DNA of 64,000 nt from Xenophilus sp. AP218F (GTDB lineage Bacteria; Pseudomonadota; Gammaproteobacteria; Burkholderiales; Chromobacteriaceae). Positions 1 through 8,653 of this stretch are shown here, piece by piece; within the stretch, counting starts at the first letter, position 1; the number at the start of each line of letters is the position of its first letter. The DNA lies in assembly GCA_002213445.1 (NCBI GenBank), contig NJIE01000017.1, forward strand, positions 62,001 through 126,000, read 5' to 3'. A program made the position numbers and the translations under genes. The notes under the pieces were generated by a model, which worked only from the letters and a program-made list of their open reading frames with translations, did no database searches and was not told where the DNA came from.

Positions 1-2
1 AC

Positions 3-482
3 GTCGACCTGCTGGACTGGCTGATCGGCCCGGTGGAAAGCGTGCAGGCCTACACCGCCACGCTGGCGCGCAATATCGAAGTGGAAGACACCGGCACGGT
101 GAGCGTCAAGTGGCGCTCCGGCGCCTTGGGCAGCATGAACGTGACCATGCTGACTTACCCCAAGAACCTGGAAGGCAGCATCACCATCCTGGGCGAAAAG
201 GGCTCGGTGCGGGTAGGCGGCGTGGCCGTCAACGAGATCCAGCACTGGGAATTCGCCGAGCCGCATCCGATGGACGAAGACATCAAGCAGGCCAGCTACG
301 CCACCACCAGTGTTTATGGTTTCGGTCATCCGATGTATTATGACAATGTTATTAATACGATGCGCGGCGAGGCCACGCCGGAAACCGACGGCCGCGAAGG
401 CCTGAAGTCACTGGAGCTGCTGATCGCCATGTACCTGTCGGCCCGCGACGGCCGCCGCGTCAGCCTGCCGCTGGATTACTGA
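3..482 (+). CDS. wbpB: Gfo/Idh/MocA sugar-nucleotide 3-dehydrogenase, C-terminal part (WbpB/WlbA-like)
   Basis: This is the last 159 codons of a gene that begins before the window; the frame is open from base 3, so the GTG at 33 is internal. The visible part is the C-terminal alpha/beta domain of the Gfo/Idh/MocA oxidoreductases; the NAD-binding Rossmann half lies outside. By family knowledge WbpB oxidises UDP-GlcNAcA at C3, giving the 3-keto sugar that WbpE aminates and WbpD acetylates. Those two genes follow directly, and this context is the main reason for the specific call. Another sugar 3-dehydrogenase of the same family cannot be excluded without the N-terminus. Confidence 0.8.
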   Translation, partial: VDLLDWLIGPVESVQAYTATLARNIEVEDTGTVSVKWRSGALGSMNVTMLTYPKNLEGSITILGEKGSVRVGGVAVNEIQHWEFAEPHPMDEDIKQASYATTSVYGFGHPMYYDNVINTMRGEATPETDGREGLKSLELLIAMYLSARDGRRVSLPLDY

Positions 483-554
483 TACACGCCGCCGCGTCGC
501 CGCCGTCCCGGGCGGCCTTGCATGCTGGCGGCGCGCGAACTGAAAGTTGCAAAC

Positions 555-1121
555 ATGAATTACACCGTACACCCCTCCGCCATCGTCGATGAAGGCGCGC
601 AGATCGGGGAAGGCACCCGGGTCTGGCACTGGGTGCACATCTGCGGCGGCGCCAGGATAGGCAAGGGCTGCTCCTTCGGGCAGAACGTGTTCGTCGGCAA
701 CGACGTGCTGATCGGCGACAACGTCAAGGTGCAGAACAACGTCTCGATCTACGACGCGGTGACGCTGGAGGACGACGTGTTCTGCGGCCCGTCCATGGTG
801 TTCACCAACGTCAACAACCCGCGCAGCCACGTCAACCGCAAGAACGAATATCGCCGCACCGTGGTGGAGAAGGGCGCCTCCATCGGCGCCAACGCCACCA
901 TCGTCTGCGGCCATAGCGTCGGCCGTTACGCCTTCATCGGCGCGGGCGCGGTGGTGACCCGCGACGTGCCTGCCTACGCGCTGATGGTGGGCGCGCCGGC
1001 CAAGCGCATCGGCTGGATGTGTTCCTGCGGCGAGCGCCTGTCCAACGACATCGGCACGCATGCCTGCCCGGCCTGCGGCATCCATTACGAAGTGGGCGGC
1101 AATCACTGCACCCCGATTTGA
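555..1121 (+). CDS. wbpD: UDP-2-acetamido-3-amino-2,3-dideoxy-glucuronate N-acetyltransferase (WbpD/WlbB)
   Basis: The 188-residue protein is a left-handed beta-helix acetyltransferase with repeated hexapeptides over about residues 10-150 (for example [30 protein letters not shown]). It should transfer acetyl from acetyl-CoA to the 3-amino group made by the WbpE aminotransferase. The C-terminus carries CSCG and CPACG cysteine pairs that look like a small metal-binding ribbon, seen in many WbpD homologues. ATG 555 ([14 protein letters not shown]) is preferred over the in-frame ATG at 522 because homologues begin there and a weak GAAAG lies just upstream. Confidence 0.9.
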   Translation: MNYTVHPSAIVDEGAQIGEGTRVWHWVHICGGARIGKGCSFGQNVFVGNDVLIGDNVKVQNNVSIYDAVTLEDDVFCGPSMVFTNVNNPRSHVNRKNEYRRTVVEKGASIGANATIVCGHSVGRYAFIGAGAVVTRDVPAYALMVGAPAKRIGWMCSCGERLSNDIGTHACPACGIHYEVGGNHCTPI

Positions 1122-1282
1122 TTGATAATTCGGCCACGGCGACACGCGGAACAACATGGAAGCGGGCAGGATGAACAGGCATGGTTCAAAACCATGGCAA
1201 GGGTTGTTGGCCTTTGGCCGTCTGCCGCGTTTCCCGCGCATTCCCGTGTGCTTTCGCGGCTATTGAAAAGGTTTTGACTTCC

Positions 1283-2380
1283 ATGACCATCCAGTTCATC
1301 GATCTGAAAGCGCAGTACCAGCATCTGAAGGCCGACATCGACGCCCGCATCCACGCGGTGCTGGACCACGGCCAGTACATCATGGGGCCGGAGGTGAGAG
1401 CGTTCGAGGAACAGCTGGAGGCCTATTGCGGCGCCAGGCACGCCATCGGCGTCAGCGACGGCACCAAGGCGCTGCTGATCGCCTTGATGGCGCTGGACGT
1501 GGGCGCGGGCGATGAAGTCATCACCTCGCCCTTCACCTTCATTTCCAACGCCGAAATGATCGCGCTCCTGGGCGCGACGCCGGTGTTCGTCGACATCGAC
1601 CCGGTCAGCTACAACCTGGACCCCAAGCGCCTGGAAGCGGCGATCACCCCGCGCACCCGGGCCATCATGCCGGTGAACCTGTACGGCCAGTGCGCCGATT
1701 ACGAGGCCATCAACGCCATCGCCGCCAAGCACGGCATCCCGGTGATCGAGGACGCGGCGCAAAGCTTCGGTGCCGGCCAGCGCGGAAAGAAGTCCTGCAA
1801 TCTGTCCACCATCGGCTGCACCAGCTTCTTCCCGAGCAAGCCGCTGGGTTGCTACGGCGACGGCGGCGCGGTGTTCACCAACGACGACGCGCTGGCCAAG
1901 AAGATGCGCGAAATCCGCGTGCACGGCCAGGACCGCCGCTACCACCACCCGCTGATCGGCGTGAACGGCCGTCTGGACACCATCCAGGCCGCGGTGATGC
2001 TGGCCAAGCTGCCGAGCTTCCCGGACGAAGTGGCCGCGCGCGAGCGCATCGGCGCGCGCTACAACGCCTTGCTGGGCGACGTGGCGCGCGTGCCGGTGAT
2101 CCTGCCGGGCAACCAGCACGTCTACGGCCAGTACACCATCGAAGTGGACAACCGGGAAGCGGTGCAGGCCAAGCTCAAGGAGCTGGGCGTGCCGACCGCG
2201 GTGCATTACCCGATCCCGCTGCACCTGCAGCCGGCCTTCGCCCATCTGGGCCTCGCCGCGGGCAGCTTCCCGCACGCCGAAGCCGCCGGCCGCCGCGTGA
2301 TGAGCTTGCCGATGCACCCCTTCCTTACCGAAGAGGCGCAGGACGCCATCGTCGCCGCCGTCAAGCAGGCCCTGGGTTGA
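1283..2380 (+). CDS. wbpE: UDP-3-keto-GlcNAcA aminotransferase, DegT/DnrJ family (WbpE/WlbC)
   Basis: A 365-residue PLP aminotransferase of the DegT/DnrJ/EryC1 fold. The Schiff-base lysine is probably K186 in TSFFPSKPLGC, and D157 in IEDAAQS should contact the PLP pyridine nitrogen. It aminates the 3-keto sugar produced by WbpB using glutamate, regenerating the 2-oxoglutarate that WbpB needs. ATG 1283 (MTIQFIDLK) is chosen over upstream 1181 because GAAAAGG sits at a good distance and homologues start here. The roughly 160-bp gap after wbpD has no other gene. Confidence 0.9.
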   Translation: MTIQFIDLKAQYQHLKADIDARIHAVLDHGQYIMGPEVRAFEEQLEAYCGARHAIGVSDGTKALLIALMALDVGAGDEVITSPFTFISNAEMIALLGATPVFVDIDPVSYNLDPKRLEAAITPRTRAIMPVNLYGQCADYEAINAIAAKHGIPVIEDAAQSFGAGQRGKKSCNLSTIGCTSFFPSKPLGCYGDGGAVFTNDDALAKKMREIRVHGQDRRYHHPLIGVNGRLDTIQAAVMLAKLPSFPDEVAARERIGARYNALLGDVARVPVILPGNQHVYGQYTIEVDNREAVQAKLKELGVPTAVHYPIPLHLQPAFAHLGLAAGSFPHAEAAGRRVMSLPMHPFLTEEAQDAIVAAVKQALG

Positions 2381-2393
2381 TCGCCCCCGCATC

Positions 2394-3665
2394 ATGGTGA
2401 GCCTGCCGTTTCCGCGCCTGCCCAAGAGCGGTTTCGTCCGCCACATCGTCACGCTGATCACCGGCGCGGCGGTGGCGCAGATCATTCCGCTGCTGGTCTC
2501 GCCGCTGATCACCCGGCTGTACACCCCGCACGACATGGGGATACAGGCGGTGTACATCTCGTGGATGTCGGCGCTGGCCGTGCTGGCCACCGCCCGCTAC
2601 GAGATGGCCATCGTCCTGCCGGCGGACGAGCGCCAGGGCGGCAACCTGATGGGCTTGTCGCTGCTGTGCGCCACCTTGCTGTCCCTGCTGGTGGCCATGG
2701 TAGTGGCCTTCGACGGCCACGCCAAAATCGCCGCCCGACTGGGCGCGCCGGAGCTGGAGCCCTGGTTGCTGCTGTTGCCGGTGTCGGTGTGGCTGGCCGG
2801 CCTGATGCAGGCGTGGACCAACTGGAACAACCGCCATCGCCGCTACCAGGCCAACGCCAACGGACGGATGACGCAATCGCTGGGCATGGCGGCGGCGCAA
2901 GTGGCCGGCGGTTTTCTGGGCGCCGGCGCAGGCGGCCTGATTCTGGGCCAGTTGGCGGGCCAGATCGGCTCCCTGTTGTCGCAGGGCTGGGCGGACATCA
3001 AGTCGCGCTTCGCCTGGCGGCGCGAGGTGAGCCGCGCCGGCATGCGCGAAATGGCCAGCGCCTATTCGGAGTTTCCAAAGGTCAACGCGCCGCACGCCTT
3101 AAGCACGGCGTTGCTGGATTCGGCGATCCTGGCCGCGCTGACGCTGTTGGCCGGCACCGCCGCGGTGGGCTTTTACGGCTTGATGATGCGGGTGCTGAAG
3201 CTGCCGGCGGCGCTGATCGGCCAGGCGGTGGCCCAGGTGGCGTACCGCGAGCTGGCCGAGGCGCGCAATCTGGGGCAGCCGCTGCGCCCCATCTTGCGCA
3301 AGATGATGCTGACGCTGGGGGGGATGGCCTTGTTCCCCTTCCTGGTGATTCAGCTGTTCGGCGAACCTTTGTTCGCTTTGGTGTTCGGAGATAACTGGGC
3401 CGAAGCCGGACGGTACGCGGAAGCAATGTCCTTGTACATCCTGTTCCATTTCGTGGCGTCGCCGCTGGGCATGGTGCCGCCGGTGATCAACCGCCAGCGC
3501 TTCGCCTTCCTGCTGTCGCTGGTGCAGGCGGGCCTGTTTCTCGGCACGCTGTGGCTGGGCTTCTCGGCGTGGAACGACGTGGTATCCACCTTCCAGTTGG
3601 TGTCGGCGGTGATGGCGGCCTATTTTCTCTGTTATTTCGCATGGCTTTACAAGGCAGCCCGATGA
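2394..3665 (+). CDS. Oligosaccharide flippase (Wzx-type polysaccharide transporter)
   Basis: A 423-residue integral membrane protein with many hydrophobic segments spread over its whole length (for example about residues 15-35, 45-60, 80-100 and 390-420), typical of the MVF/MATE-like O-antigen flippases. By family, it moves undecaprenyl-PP-linked repeat units across the inner membrane. It starts 14 bases after wbpE and its stop overlaps the next ATG, so it belongs to the polysaccharide operon. Wzx sequences diverge strongly, so the glycan it carries cannot be read from the sequence. No Wzy polymerase is recognised in the window. Confidence 0.85.
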   Translation: MVSLPFPRLPKSGFVRHIVTLITGAAVAQIIPLLVSPLITRLYTPHDMGIQAVYISWMSALAVLATARYEMAIVLPADERQGGNLMGLSLLCATLLSLLVAMVVAFDGHAKIAARLGAPELEPWLLLLPVSVWLAGLMQAWTNWNNRHRRYQANANGRMTQSLGMAAAQVAGGFLGAGAGGLILGQLAGQIGSLLSQGWADIKSRFAWRREVSRAGMREMASAYSEFPKVNAPHALSTALLDSAILAALTLLAGTAAVGFYGLMMRVLKLPAALIGQAVAQVAYRELAEARNLGQPLRPILRKMMLTLGGMALFPFLVIQLFGEPLFALVFGDNWAEAGRYAEAMSLYILFHFVASPLGMVPPVINRQRFAFLLSLVQAGLFLGTLWLGFSAWNDVVSTFQLVSAVMAAYFLCYFAWLYKAAR

Positions 3666-4243
3666 ACTGGAACCGATTCCTGAGCCGGATCCGCTTCCGT
3701 CTGTCCGCCCTGATCGGACCGCGGATGGTGTACGGCTTTCACCGTGGCGACGGTATGTATCTGAAACGCACCCGGGTCTCCAACATGACCCGGATCGAAC
3801 ATATCAACAAGTTGCAGGTGGAAGACAATGTCTACATCGGCCACTTCAACCTGATCGACGCTTCCGGCGGCCTGCATATCGGCGAGGGCTGTCAGATCAC
3901 CAACTACGTGTCGGTGCTGACCCACTCCAGCCACGTCGCCATCCGCCTGTACGGGCGCGAGTACCTGCAGCGCGACAATCACGCCGGCTATCTGAAGCGG
4001 CCAAGCTCGCTTGGCCGCTACAGCTTCGTCGGCCCGCACTCGGTGCTGATGCCGGGGGTCACGCTGGGCAAGGGCAGCATCGTGTCGGCGTATAGCTACG
4101 TGCCGGCCGGCGTTTATCCGGATTTCGCCATCCTGTCCGGCAACCCGGCGCGGGTGGTGGGCGATACCCGCGAGATGGACGCCAAATGGCTGGAGCAACA
4201 CCCCGATCTGCAAGCCTTGTACGAAGGATGGGCGGATGACTGA
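3662..4243 (+). CDS. Left-handed beta-helix acyltransferase (probable sugar O-acetyltransferase)
   Basis: A 193-residue hexapeptide-repeat acyltransferase. Beta-helix turns run through about residues 55-165 (VEDNVYIGHFN, IGEGCQITNYV, LGRYSFVGPHSVLMPGVTLGKG), ending with the usual SGNPARVVG element. It probably acetylates a sugar of the repeat unit. ATG 3662 forms an ATGA overlap with the flippase stop, arguing for translational coupling and against the longer in-frame start at 3551. The last 8 bases overlap the next glycosyltransferase. The substrate cannot be told. Confidence 0.8.
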   Translation: MNWNRFLSRIRFRLSALIGPRMVYGFHRGDGMYLKRTRVSNMTRIEHINKLQVEDNVYIGHFNLIDASGGLHIGEGCQITNYVSVLTHSSHVAIRLYGREYLQRDNHAGYLKRPSSLGRYSFVGPHSVLMPGVTLGKGSIVSAYSYVPAGVYPDFAILSGNPARVVGDTREMDAKWLEQHPDLQALYEGWADD

Positions 4244-5327
4244 GCGCGTCCGCCGGCTGGCCGTCGTCGGTTCGGCCTCGATTCATACCTGGCGTTTCCT
4301 GCAGGGCATCGCGCCGCATGCGGACGAGATTTTCCTCGCCTGCAACGGCGCGGTCCCCGCCGAGCGTCGCCCCGCCAATCTGGTTGGCGAGCTGCGCGTG
4401 GACTTCAGCCTGAAGGCGTTCTCCAGCGCCGGCCGCCTGCGCCGCTGGCTGGCCGAGACGCGGCCCGACCTCGTTCACGTCCACCAGGCCAACAGCGTCG
4501 CTTGGCACGCGCGCCGCGCGCTGCAGGGCTCCGGCCTGCCGATGCTGCTGACCGCGTGGGGCTCGGACGTGCTGCTGCTGCCGGAGCAGAACCCGCTGCT
4601 GCGCGCCATGGTGCGCGGCAATCTGCGAGCTGCGACGGCCGTCACCTCCGACTCGCTGTACATGGCGGCGAAAATCCGCGAGCTGGCGGGCGACTGCCGC
4701 ATCCGCCTCTTGGGTTATGGCGTGGACGCCCTGCCGCCGGCCGCCCCGCCGGCCGCCAAGAAAAAGCAGGTGCTGTCCTGCCGCCTGCACAAGCCCTTGT
4801 ACCGCATCGACGCCATCCTGCGCGGCTGGCAGGCGGTGGAGCAAAGCGGCGGCTGCGACGACTGGAACCTGGTGGTGGCCGCCAGCGGCGGCGAAACCGA
4901 AAACCTGAAGCAACTGGCTTCGGCGCTGGGCCTCAAGCGCGTCGAGTTCGCGGGCTTCGTCGACAGCGCCGCCTTGAACCGGCTCTACGCCGAGTCGCGC
5001 GTGTTCGTCAGCGTGCCGCGCTCGGACGCCACCAGCGTCAGCCTGCTGGAGGCGATGGGCCACGGCTGCCTGCCGCTGCTGTCCAATCTGCCCGCCAACT
5101 GCGAATGGGCGATAGACGGCCTCAACGGCGTCATCGCCGAGGACGTGGCCAGGCTGGGTCCGGAGCTGGCGCGGGCGATGGCGATGGCGGCCGACGACGA
5201 CGCGCTGCTGCGCGTGGCCGAGATGAACCGCGGCCTGGTGGCCGCCAAAGCGCTGCATCAAACCAATATGGCCGGCTTCGCCGAACTGTACCGCGAGCTG
5301 GCCCGCGACAAGCATTCCACAGCCTGA
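4236..5327 (+). CDS. Glycosyltransferase family 4
   Basis: A 363-residue GT-B retaining glycosyltransferase. The N-terminal part carries a VVGSASIHTWRF start, a DLVHVHQANS segment and LLTAWGSDVLLLP. The C-terminal half has the family signature SDATSVSLLEAMGHGCLP (around residue 265), whose glutamates contact the sugar-nucleotide donor. It likely adds one sugar to the lipid-linked repeat unit on the cytoplasmic face. It overlaps the preceding acyltransferase by 8 bases and precedes the next transferase by 2 bases. Donor and acceptor are unknown. Confidence 0.85.
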   Translation: MTERVRRLAVVGSASIHTWRFLQGIAPHADEIFLACNGAVPAERRPANLVGELRVDFSLKAFSSAGRLRRWLAETRPDLVHVHQANSVAWHARRALQGSGLPMLLTAWGSDVLLLPEQNPLLRAMVRGNLRAATAVTSDSLYMAAKIRELAGDCRIRLLGYGVDALPPAAPPAAKKKQVLSCRLHKPLYRIDAILRGWQAVEQSGGCDDWNLVVAASGGETENLKQLASALGLKRVEFAGFVDSAALNRLYAESRVFVSVPRSDATSVSLLEAMGHGCLPLLSNLPANCEWAIDGLNGVIAEDVARLGPELARAMAMAADDDALLRVAEMNRGLVAAKALHQTNMAGFAELYRELARDKHSTA

Positions 5328-5329
5328 CC

Positions 5330-6430
5330 ATGAAAATAGCCCATCTGACTTCCGCCCATCCGCGCCACGACATCCGCATCTTCGTCAAGGAGTGCCGTTC
5401 GCTGGCCGCGGCTGGCCACGAGGTGACGCTGATCGTCGCCGACGGCCAGGGCGAAGAAATCCGCGACGGCGTGCGCATCCACGACGTCGGCCCCAAGCGC
5501 GGCGGCCGCTTCTCGCGCATGACCGGCACGGTCAAGCGCGTCTACCAGGCGGCGCTGGCGCTGCGCCCGGACGTGGTTCACTTCCACGATCCGGAGCTGA
5601 TCCCCGCCGGGGTGCGGCTGAAGCAGGCCGGCATCAAGGTGGTGTACGACGTGCACGAGGACGTGCCGCGCCAGATTCTGGCCAAGCACTGGATACCCGG
5701 CGCGGTGCGGCCGCTGGTGTCCGGCGGCTTCGAGACGCTGGAAGACTGGGCCGCGCGCCGCTTCGACGCCATCGTCACCTCCACCCCGCATATCCGCAAG
5801 CGCTTCGAAAAGCTGGGCGCCAACGCGCTGGACGTGTGCAACTTCCCGATTCTGGAAGAACTGGTGCGCGATACGCCGTGGGAGGCGCGCCGCAACGAGG
5901 CCTGCTACATCGGCGGCATCAGCCGCATCCGCGGCATCGAACCCATCGTCGCCGCGCTGCCGGACACCGCCACCCGCCTGAACCTCGCCGGGCCATGGAG
6001 CGAGAGCGATCTGAAAGCCAGGGTGAGCGCCGAGCCGGGCTGGGCGCGGGTCAACGATCTGGGCGTGCTGGACCGCAAGGGCGTGGCCGAGGTGCTGGCC
6101 CGCAGCAAGATCGGCCTGGTGACGCTGTTTCCCACGCCCAACTACGTCGACGCGCTGCCGATCAAGCTGTTTGAATACATGGCGGCCGGCATGCCGGTGA
6201 TCGCCTCTGATTTTCCGGTGTGGCGCGAGATCGTCGACGACGCCGGCTGCGGCGTGCTGGTGGACCCGCAAGACCCGGCCGCCATCGCCGCCGCCATTAA
6301 CGAACTGCTGGGCGACGAAGAACGCATGCGCCGGCTTGGCGAATCCGGCAAGCGGGCGGTGCTCAATAAATACAGCTGGGCGGCCGAGGCGGAGAAGCTG
6401 GTGGCGCTGTACGCCTCTTTGAAAGACTAA
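5330..6430 (+). CDS. Glycosyltransferase family 4 (WbpH/WlbE-like)
   Basis: A 366-residue GT4 enzyme starting MKIAHLTSAHPRHDIRIF, the typical first strand and loop of this subgroup. The donor-site motif LFEYMAAGMPVIASDFP lies near residue 280, with its conserved glutamate. ATG 5330 follows the previous stop by only 2 bases, so the longer in-frame opening that begins inside the upstream gene is not used. Relatives with the same start are found in loci making 2,3-diacetamido-uronic-acid polymers, which fits wbpB/D/E upstream, but acceptor specificity is inference. Confidence 0.85.
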   Translation: MKIAHLTSAHPRHDIRIFVKECRSLAAAGHEVTLIVADGQGEEIRDGVRIHDVGPKRGGRFSRMTGTVKRVYQAALALRPDVVHFHDPELIPAGVRLKQAGIKVVYDVHEDVPRQILAKHWIPGAVRPLVSGGFETLEDWAARRFDAIVTSTPHIRKRFEKLGANALDVCNFPILEELVRDTPWEARRNEACYIGGISRIRGIEPIVAALPDTATRLNLAGPWSESDLKARVSAEPGWARVNDLGVLDRKGVAEVLARSKIGLVTLFPTPNYVDALPIKLFEYMAAGMPVIASDFPVWREIVDDAGCGVLVDPQDPAAIAAAINELLGDEERMRRLGESGKRAVLNKYSWAAEAEKLVALYASLKD

Positions 6431-6560
6431 AGGATGATTTGGCCGCGGAAGCGCGCAGAAAGGCGCGGAATCATGGCAGCTCAAGTTCCGGCGGCGGCGG
6501 GGCAGGCCGCGCCTGGCCTGAGCCCGTGTCATTCCGTCCGTTGCCGCGGCTAATTGCAAG

Positions 6561-7790
6561 ATGAAAATTCTCTATATCAACCACTACGCCGGCAGCCCGC
6601 GCCACGGCATGGAATTCCGCCCCTATTACCTGGCGCGGGAGTGGGTCAAGGCCGGCCACGAAGTGAACATGCTGGCGGCGGACGTGTCGCACCTGAGGCA
6701 GGTCCACCCGCAGGTGGCGGGCAAATGCCAGGACGAAGACATCGACGGCATCCGCTACACCTGGTGCAAGACCCGTCCCTACGAAGGCAACGGCGTCGGC
6801 CGGGTGCTGAACATCTTCAGCTTTCTTGCCCGGGTGATGGGCCTGTCCGGCCGCTATCTGAAGCAATGGAAGCCGGACGTGGTGATCGCCTCGTCCACCT
6901 ATCCGCTCGACACCATCCCGGCGGCGTGGATCGCCCGCAAAACCGGCGCGCGGCTGGTATACGAGGTGCACGACCTGTGGCCGCTGACGCCGGTGGAAGT
7001 GGGCGGCATGTCGCCCAAGCACCCTTTCATCCGTCTGCTGCAATGGGCCGAGGATTTTGGCTACAAGAAGGCCGATACCGTGGTGTCGATGCTGCCCTGC
7101 GCCCGCGACTACATGATGGCGCACGGCATGGCCCCGGAGAAATACGCGGTGATTCCCAACGGCGTGGACGTGGCCGAATGGCAGGGCGAGGCGCAGGCGC
7201 TGCCGGCCGAGCACCGGATGCGGCTGGCCGAACTCAAGGCGCAAGGCCGCTTCCTCATCGGTTACGCCGGCGGCCACGGCCTCGCCAACGCGCTGGATTT
7301 TCTGCTGGAAGCGGCCGCCTTGATGCGGGACGCGCCGGTGACGTTCGTCCTGGTGGGCGACGGCCCGGACAAGGCCGCGCTGGTGGCCCGCGCCGCCGAG
7401 CTGAAGCTGGACAACGCGATGTTCCTGCCGTCCATCGGCAAGCGCAGCGTGCCGGCCTTTCTCGCCGAGTGCGACGCGCTGTACATAGGCTGGCGCAAGC
7501 TGCCGATCTACCGTTTCGGCATCAACCCTAACAAGCTGTTCGACTACATGATGGCCGGCAAGCCGGTGATCCACTCGGTGGAAGCGGGCAACGACATGGT
7601 GAAAGACGCCTGCGCCGGCCTGAGCCTGGGCGTGGAAGACCCGGCGGCCATCGCCGCCGCCGCGCGCGCGATGGCGGCCCTGCCGCAGGCCGAGCGCGAA
7701 GCGATGGGCGCGGCGGGCAAGGCCTACGTGCTGGCCAACCATGATTACGCGGTGCTGGCGCGGCGCTTCCTGGCCGCGGTGAAGCTGTGA
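6561..7790 (+). CDS. Glycosyltransferase family 4 (WbuB-like)
   Basis: A 409-residue GT4 protein. The start (MKILYINHYAGSPRHGMEFR) and the VYEVHDLWPLTPVE segment are characteristic of WbuB-type transferases, often fucosamine or related N-acetyl-sugar transferases. The donor motif NPNKLFDYMMAGKPVIHSV lies around residue 315. A 130-bp spacer without a gene separates it from the previous transferase, so it may have its own translation signals; the Shine-Dalgarno is poor. Immediately after its stop a hairpin repeat element begins. Confidence 0.85.
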   Translation: MKILYINHYAGSPRHGMEFRPYYLAREWVKAGHEVNMLAADVSHLRQVHPQVAGKCQDEDIDGIRYTWCKTRPYEGNGVGRVLNIFSFLARVMGLSGRYLKQWKPDVVIASSTYPLDTIPAAWIARKTGARLVYEVHDLWPLTPVEVGGMSPKHPFIRLLQWAEDFGYKKADTVVSMLPCARDYMMAHGMAPEKYAVIPNGVDVAEWQGEAQALPAEHRMRLAELKAQGRFLIGYAGGHGLANALDFLLEAAALMRDAPVTFVLVGDGPDKAALVARAAELKLDNAMFLPSIGKRSVPAFLAECDALYIGWRKLPIYRFGINPNKLFDYMMAGKPVIHSVEAGNDMVKDACAGLSLGVEDPAAIAAAARAMAALPQAEREAMGAAGKAYVLANHDYAVLARRFLAAVKL

Positions 7791-7796
7791 TTTCGG

Positions 7797-7994
7797 CGTA
7801 GGGCGGAAGCCCCGAAGGGGCGTTCCGCCGGTGCCCGGCTCGCTTGATTGTCTGAGCGAGGGGTTGATGCCGCTGCGCGGCGACGTTTGAGGTGCCGGTT
7901 TCGCCCGGCGGACGAGGTGCTTTTTGCTGCGTTTCCAAAAGAAAGCGGGTAGTGGCGTAACTCCCCCAAAAAGCCGGGGGCTTCCGCCCTACGG
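7797..7994. repeat. Inverted-repeat intergenic element with GTAGGGCGGAAGCC hairpin
   Basis: Seven bases after the glycosyltransferase stop begins GTAGGGCGGAAGCCCC. Positions 7802-7829 fold into a nested hairpin: GGCGGAA pairs with TTCCGCC, and GCCCC pairs with GGGGC around a GAA loop. The element closes at 7974-7994 with GGGGGCTTCCGCCCTACGG, the reverse complement of its opening. A related hairpin lies at 8654-8697. The element could also act as a terminator for the upstream operon. The interior has no convincing gene. Confidence 0.75.
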
Positions 7995-8040
7995 CCTATC
8001 TGCCAAGTAGTGAAACTCCATCAAAATGGGAAGGGATGCA

Positions 8041-8190
8041 CAGCGATTCGACTTTGTTGCATAAATGAAATTTATTGCGCTTTTTGTCTGATAAGTTACT
8101 GAAAGTTGCCGAAATATAAACGCAACTTTTTACAAAAACATAGTGATTTCTTGGCATATTTTTGATTTATGCAACAAAGCCCAGCGATTC
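8041..8190. mobile_element. MITE of IS5 family, IS903-like ends (132 bp plus 9-bp target duplication)
   Basis: A 132-bp AT-rich element (8050-8181) bounded by 18-bp terminal inverted repeats. The left end is GACTTTGTTGCATAAATG, and the right end, reverse-complemented, is GGCTTTGTTGCATAAATC; 16 of 18 positions match. Both ends are flanked by the direct repeat CAGCGATTC (8041-8049 and 8182-8190). A 9-bp duplication with ends of the form GGCTTTGTTGAATAAATC is the hallmark of the IS903 subgroup of IS5. There is no transposase, so it must have been moved in trans. Confidence 0.85.
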
Positions 8191-8243
8191 CGAAGTGAGA
8201 GGTCTAAGTCGCAATTAGCGTAGCGCTTATCTAGGGGGGCTTC

Positions 8244-8642
8244 ATGGACAAAAACTACGGTAGCGTTTGTGCATTTAAAACAGAGAATTTTAGAGTTGAC
8301 CTGCAAAGCCAGTTTAAAGATTATTTTCTTACGCGGCTGGTTAAAATGACAAATTACTCGATGGTTTCTGGCCAGTTTGAATGTTTGGTCGATTTTGTTA
8401 ATAAGGTATTTGGTGCTTCTAGTGTTGAATCCACTGCATACATCCTAAAGTCTACATTTGGGTTCCCTTTTGGCTATGAGCGCGGACGGATGGTGGTATT
8501 AAACATTGATGGAGATTATGAGCTTGAGCTAAAAGATCGGCGAAAAATGTTTATGATCCTTACTCATCACGATAGGGTTACTAAGATCCGAGAAGTTATG
8601 ACGTCGGCTGTGGTTGTGCATCTCGCTCTTAGAGTGGAATAA
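8244..8642 (+). CDS. AT-rich orphan protein of unknown function
   Basis: A 132-residue cytoplasmic-looking protein (MDKNYGSVCAFKTENF at the start), with no signal peptide or membrane segment and no domain I recognise. It has a strong AGGGGGG about 5 bases before ATG 8244. Its base composition is clearly more AT-rich than the polysaccharide genes either side, and it sits between two copies of the GTAGGGCGGAAGCC repeat just after a MITE. This points to recent arrival. Size, composition and setting resemble orphan immunity genes, but nothing in the sequence proves that role. Confidence 0.6.
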   Translation: MDKNYGSVCAFKTENFRVDLQSQFKDYFLTRLVKMTNYSMVSGQFECLVDFVNKVFGASSVESTAYILKSTFGFPFGYERGRMVVLNIDGDYELELKDRRKMFMILTHHDRVTKIREVMTSAVVVHLALRVE

Positions 8643-8653
8643 GTGGGCAACAC

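Noticed and set aside
33-482. GTG 33 as the start of the first gene
   Set aside because: The frame is open to base 3 and the sequence is mid-domain of a Gfo/Idh/MocA protein, so the gene begins outside the window.
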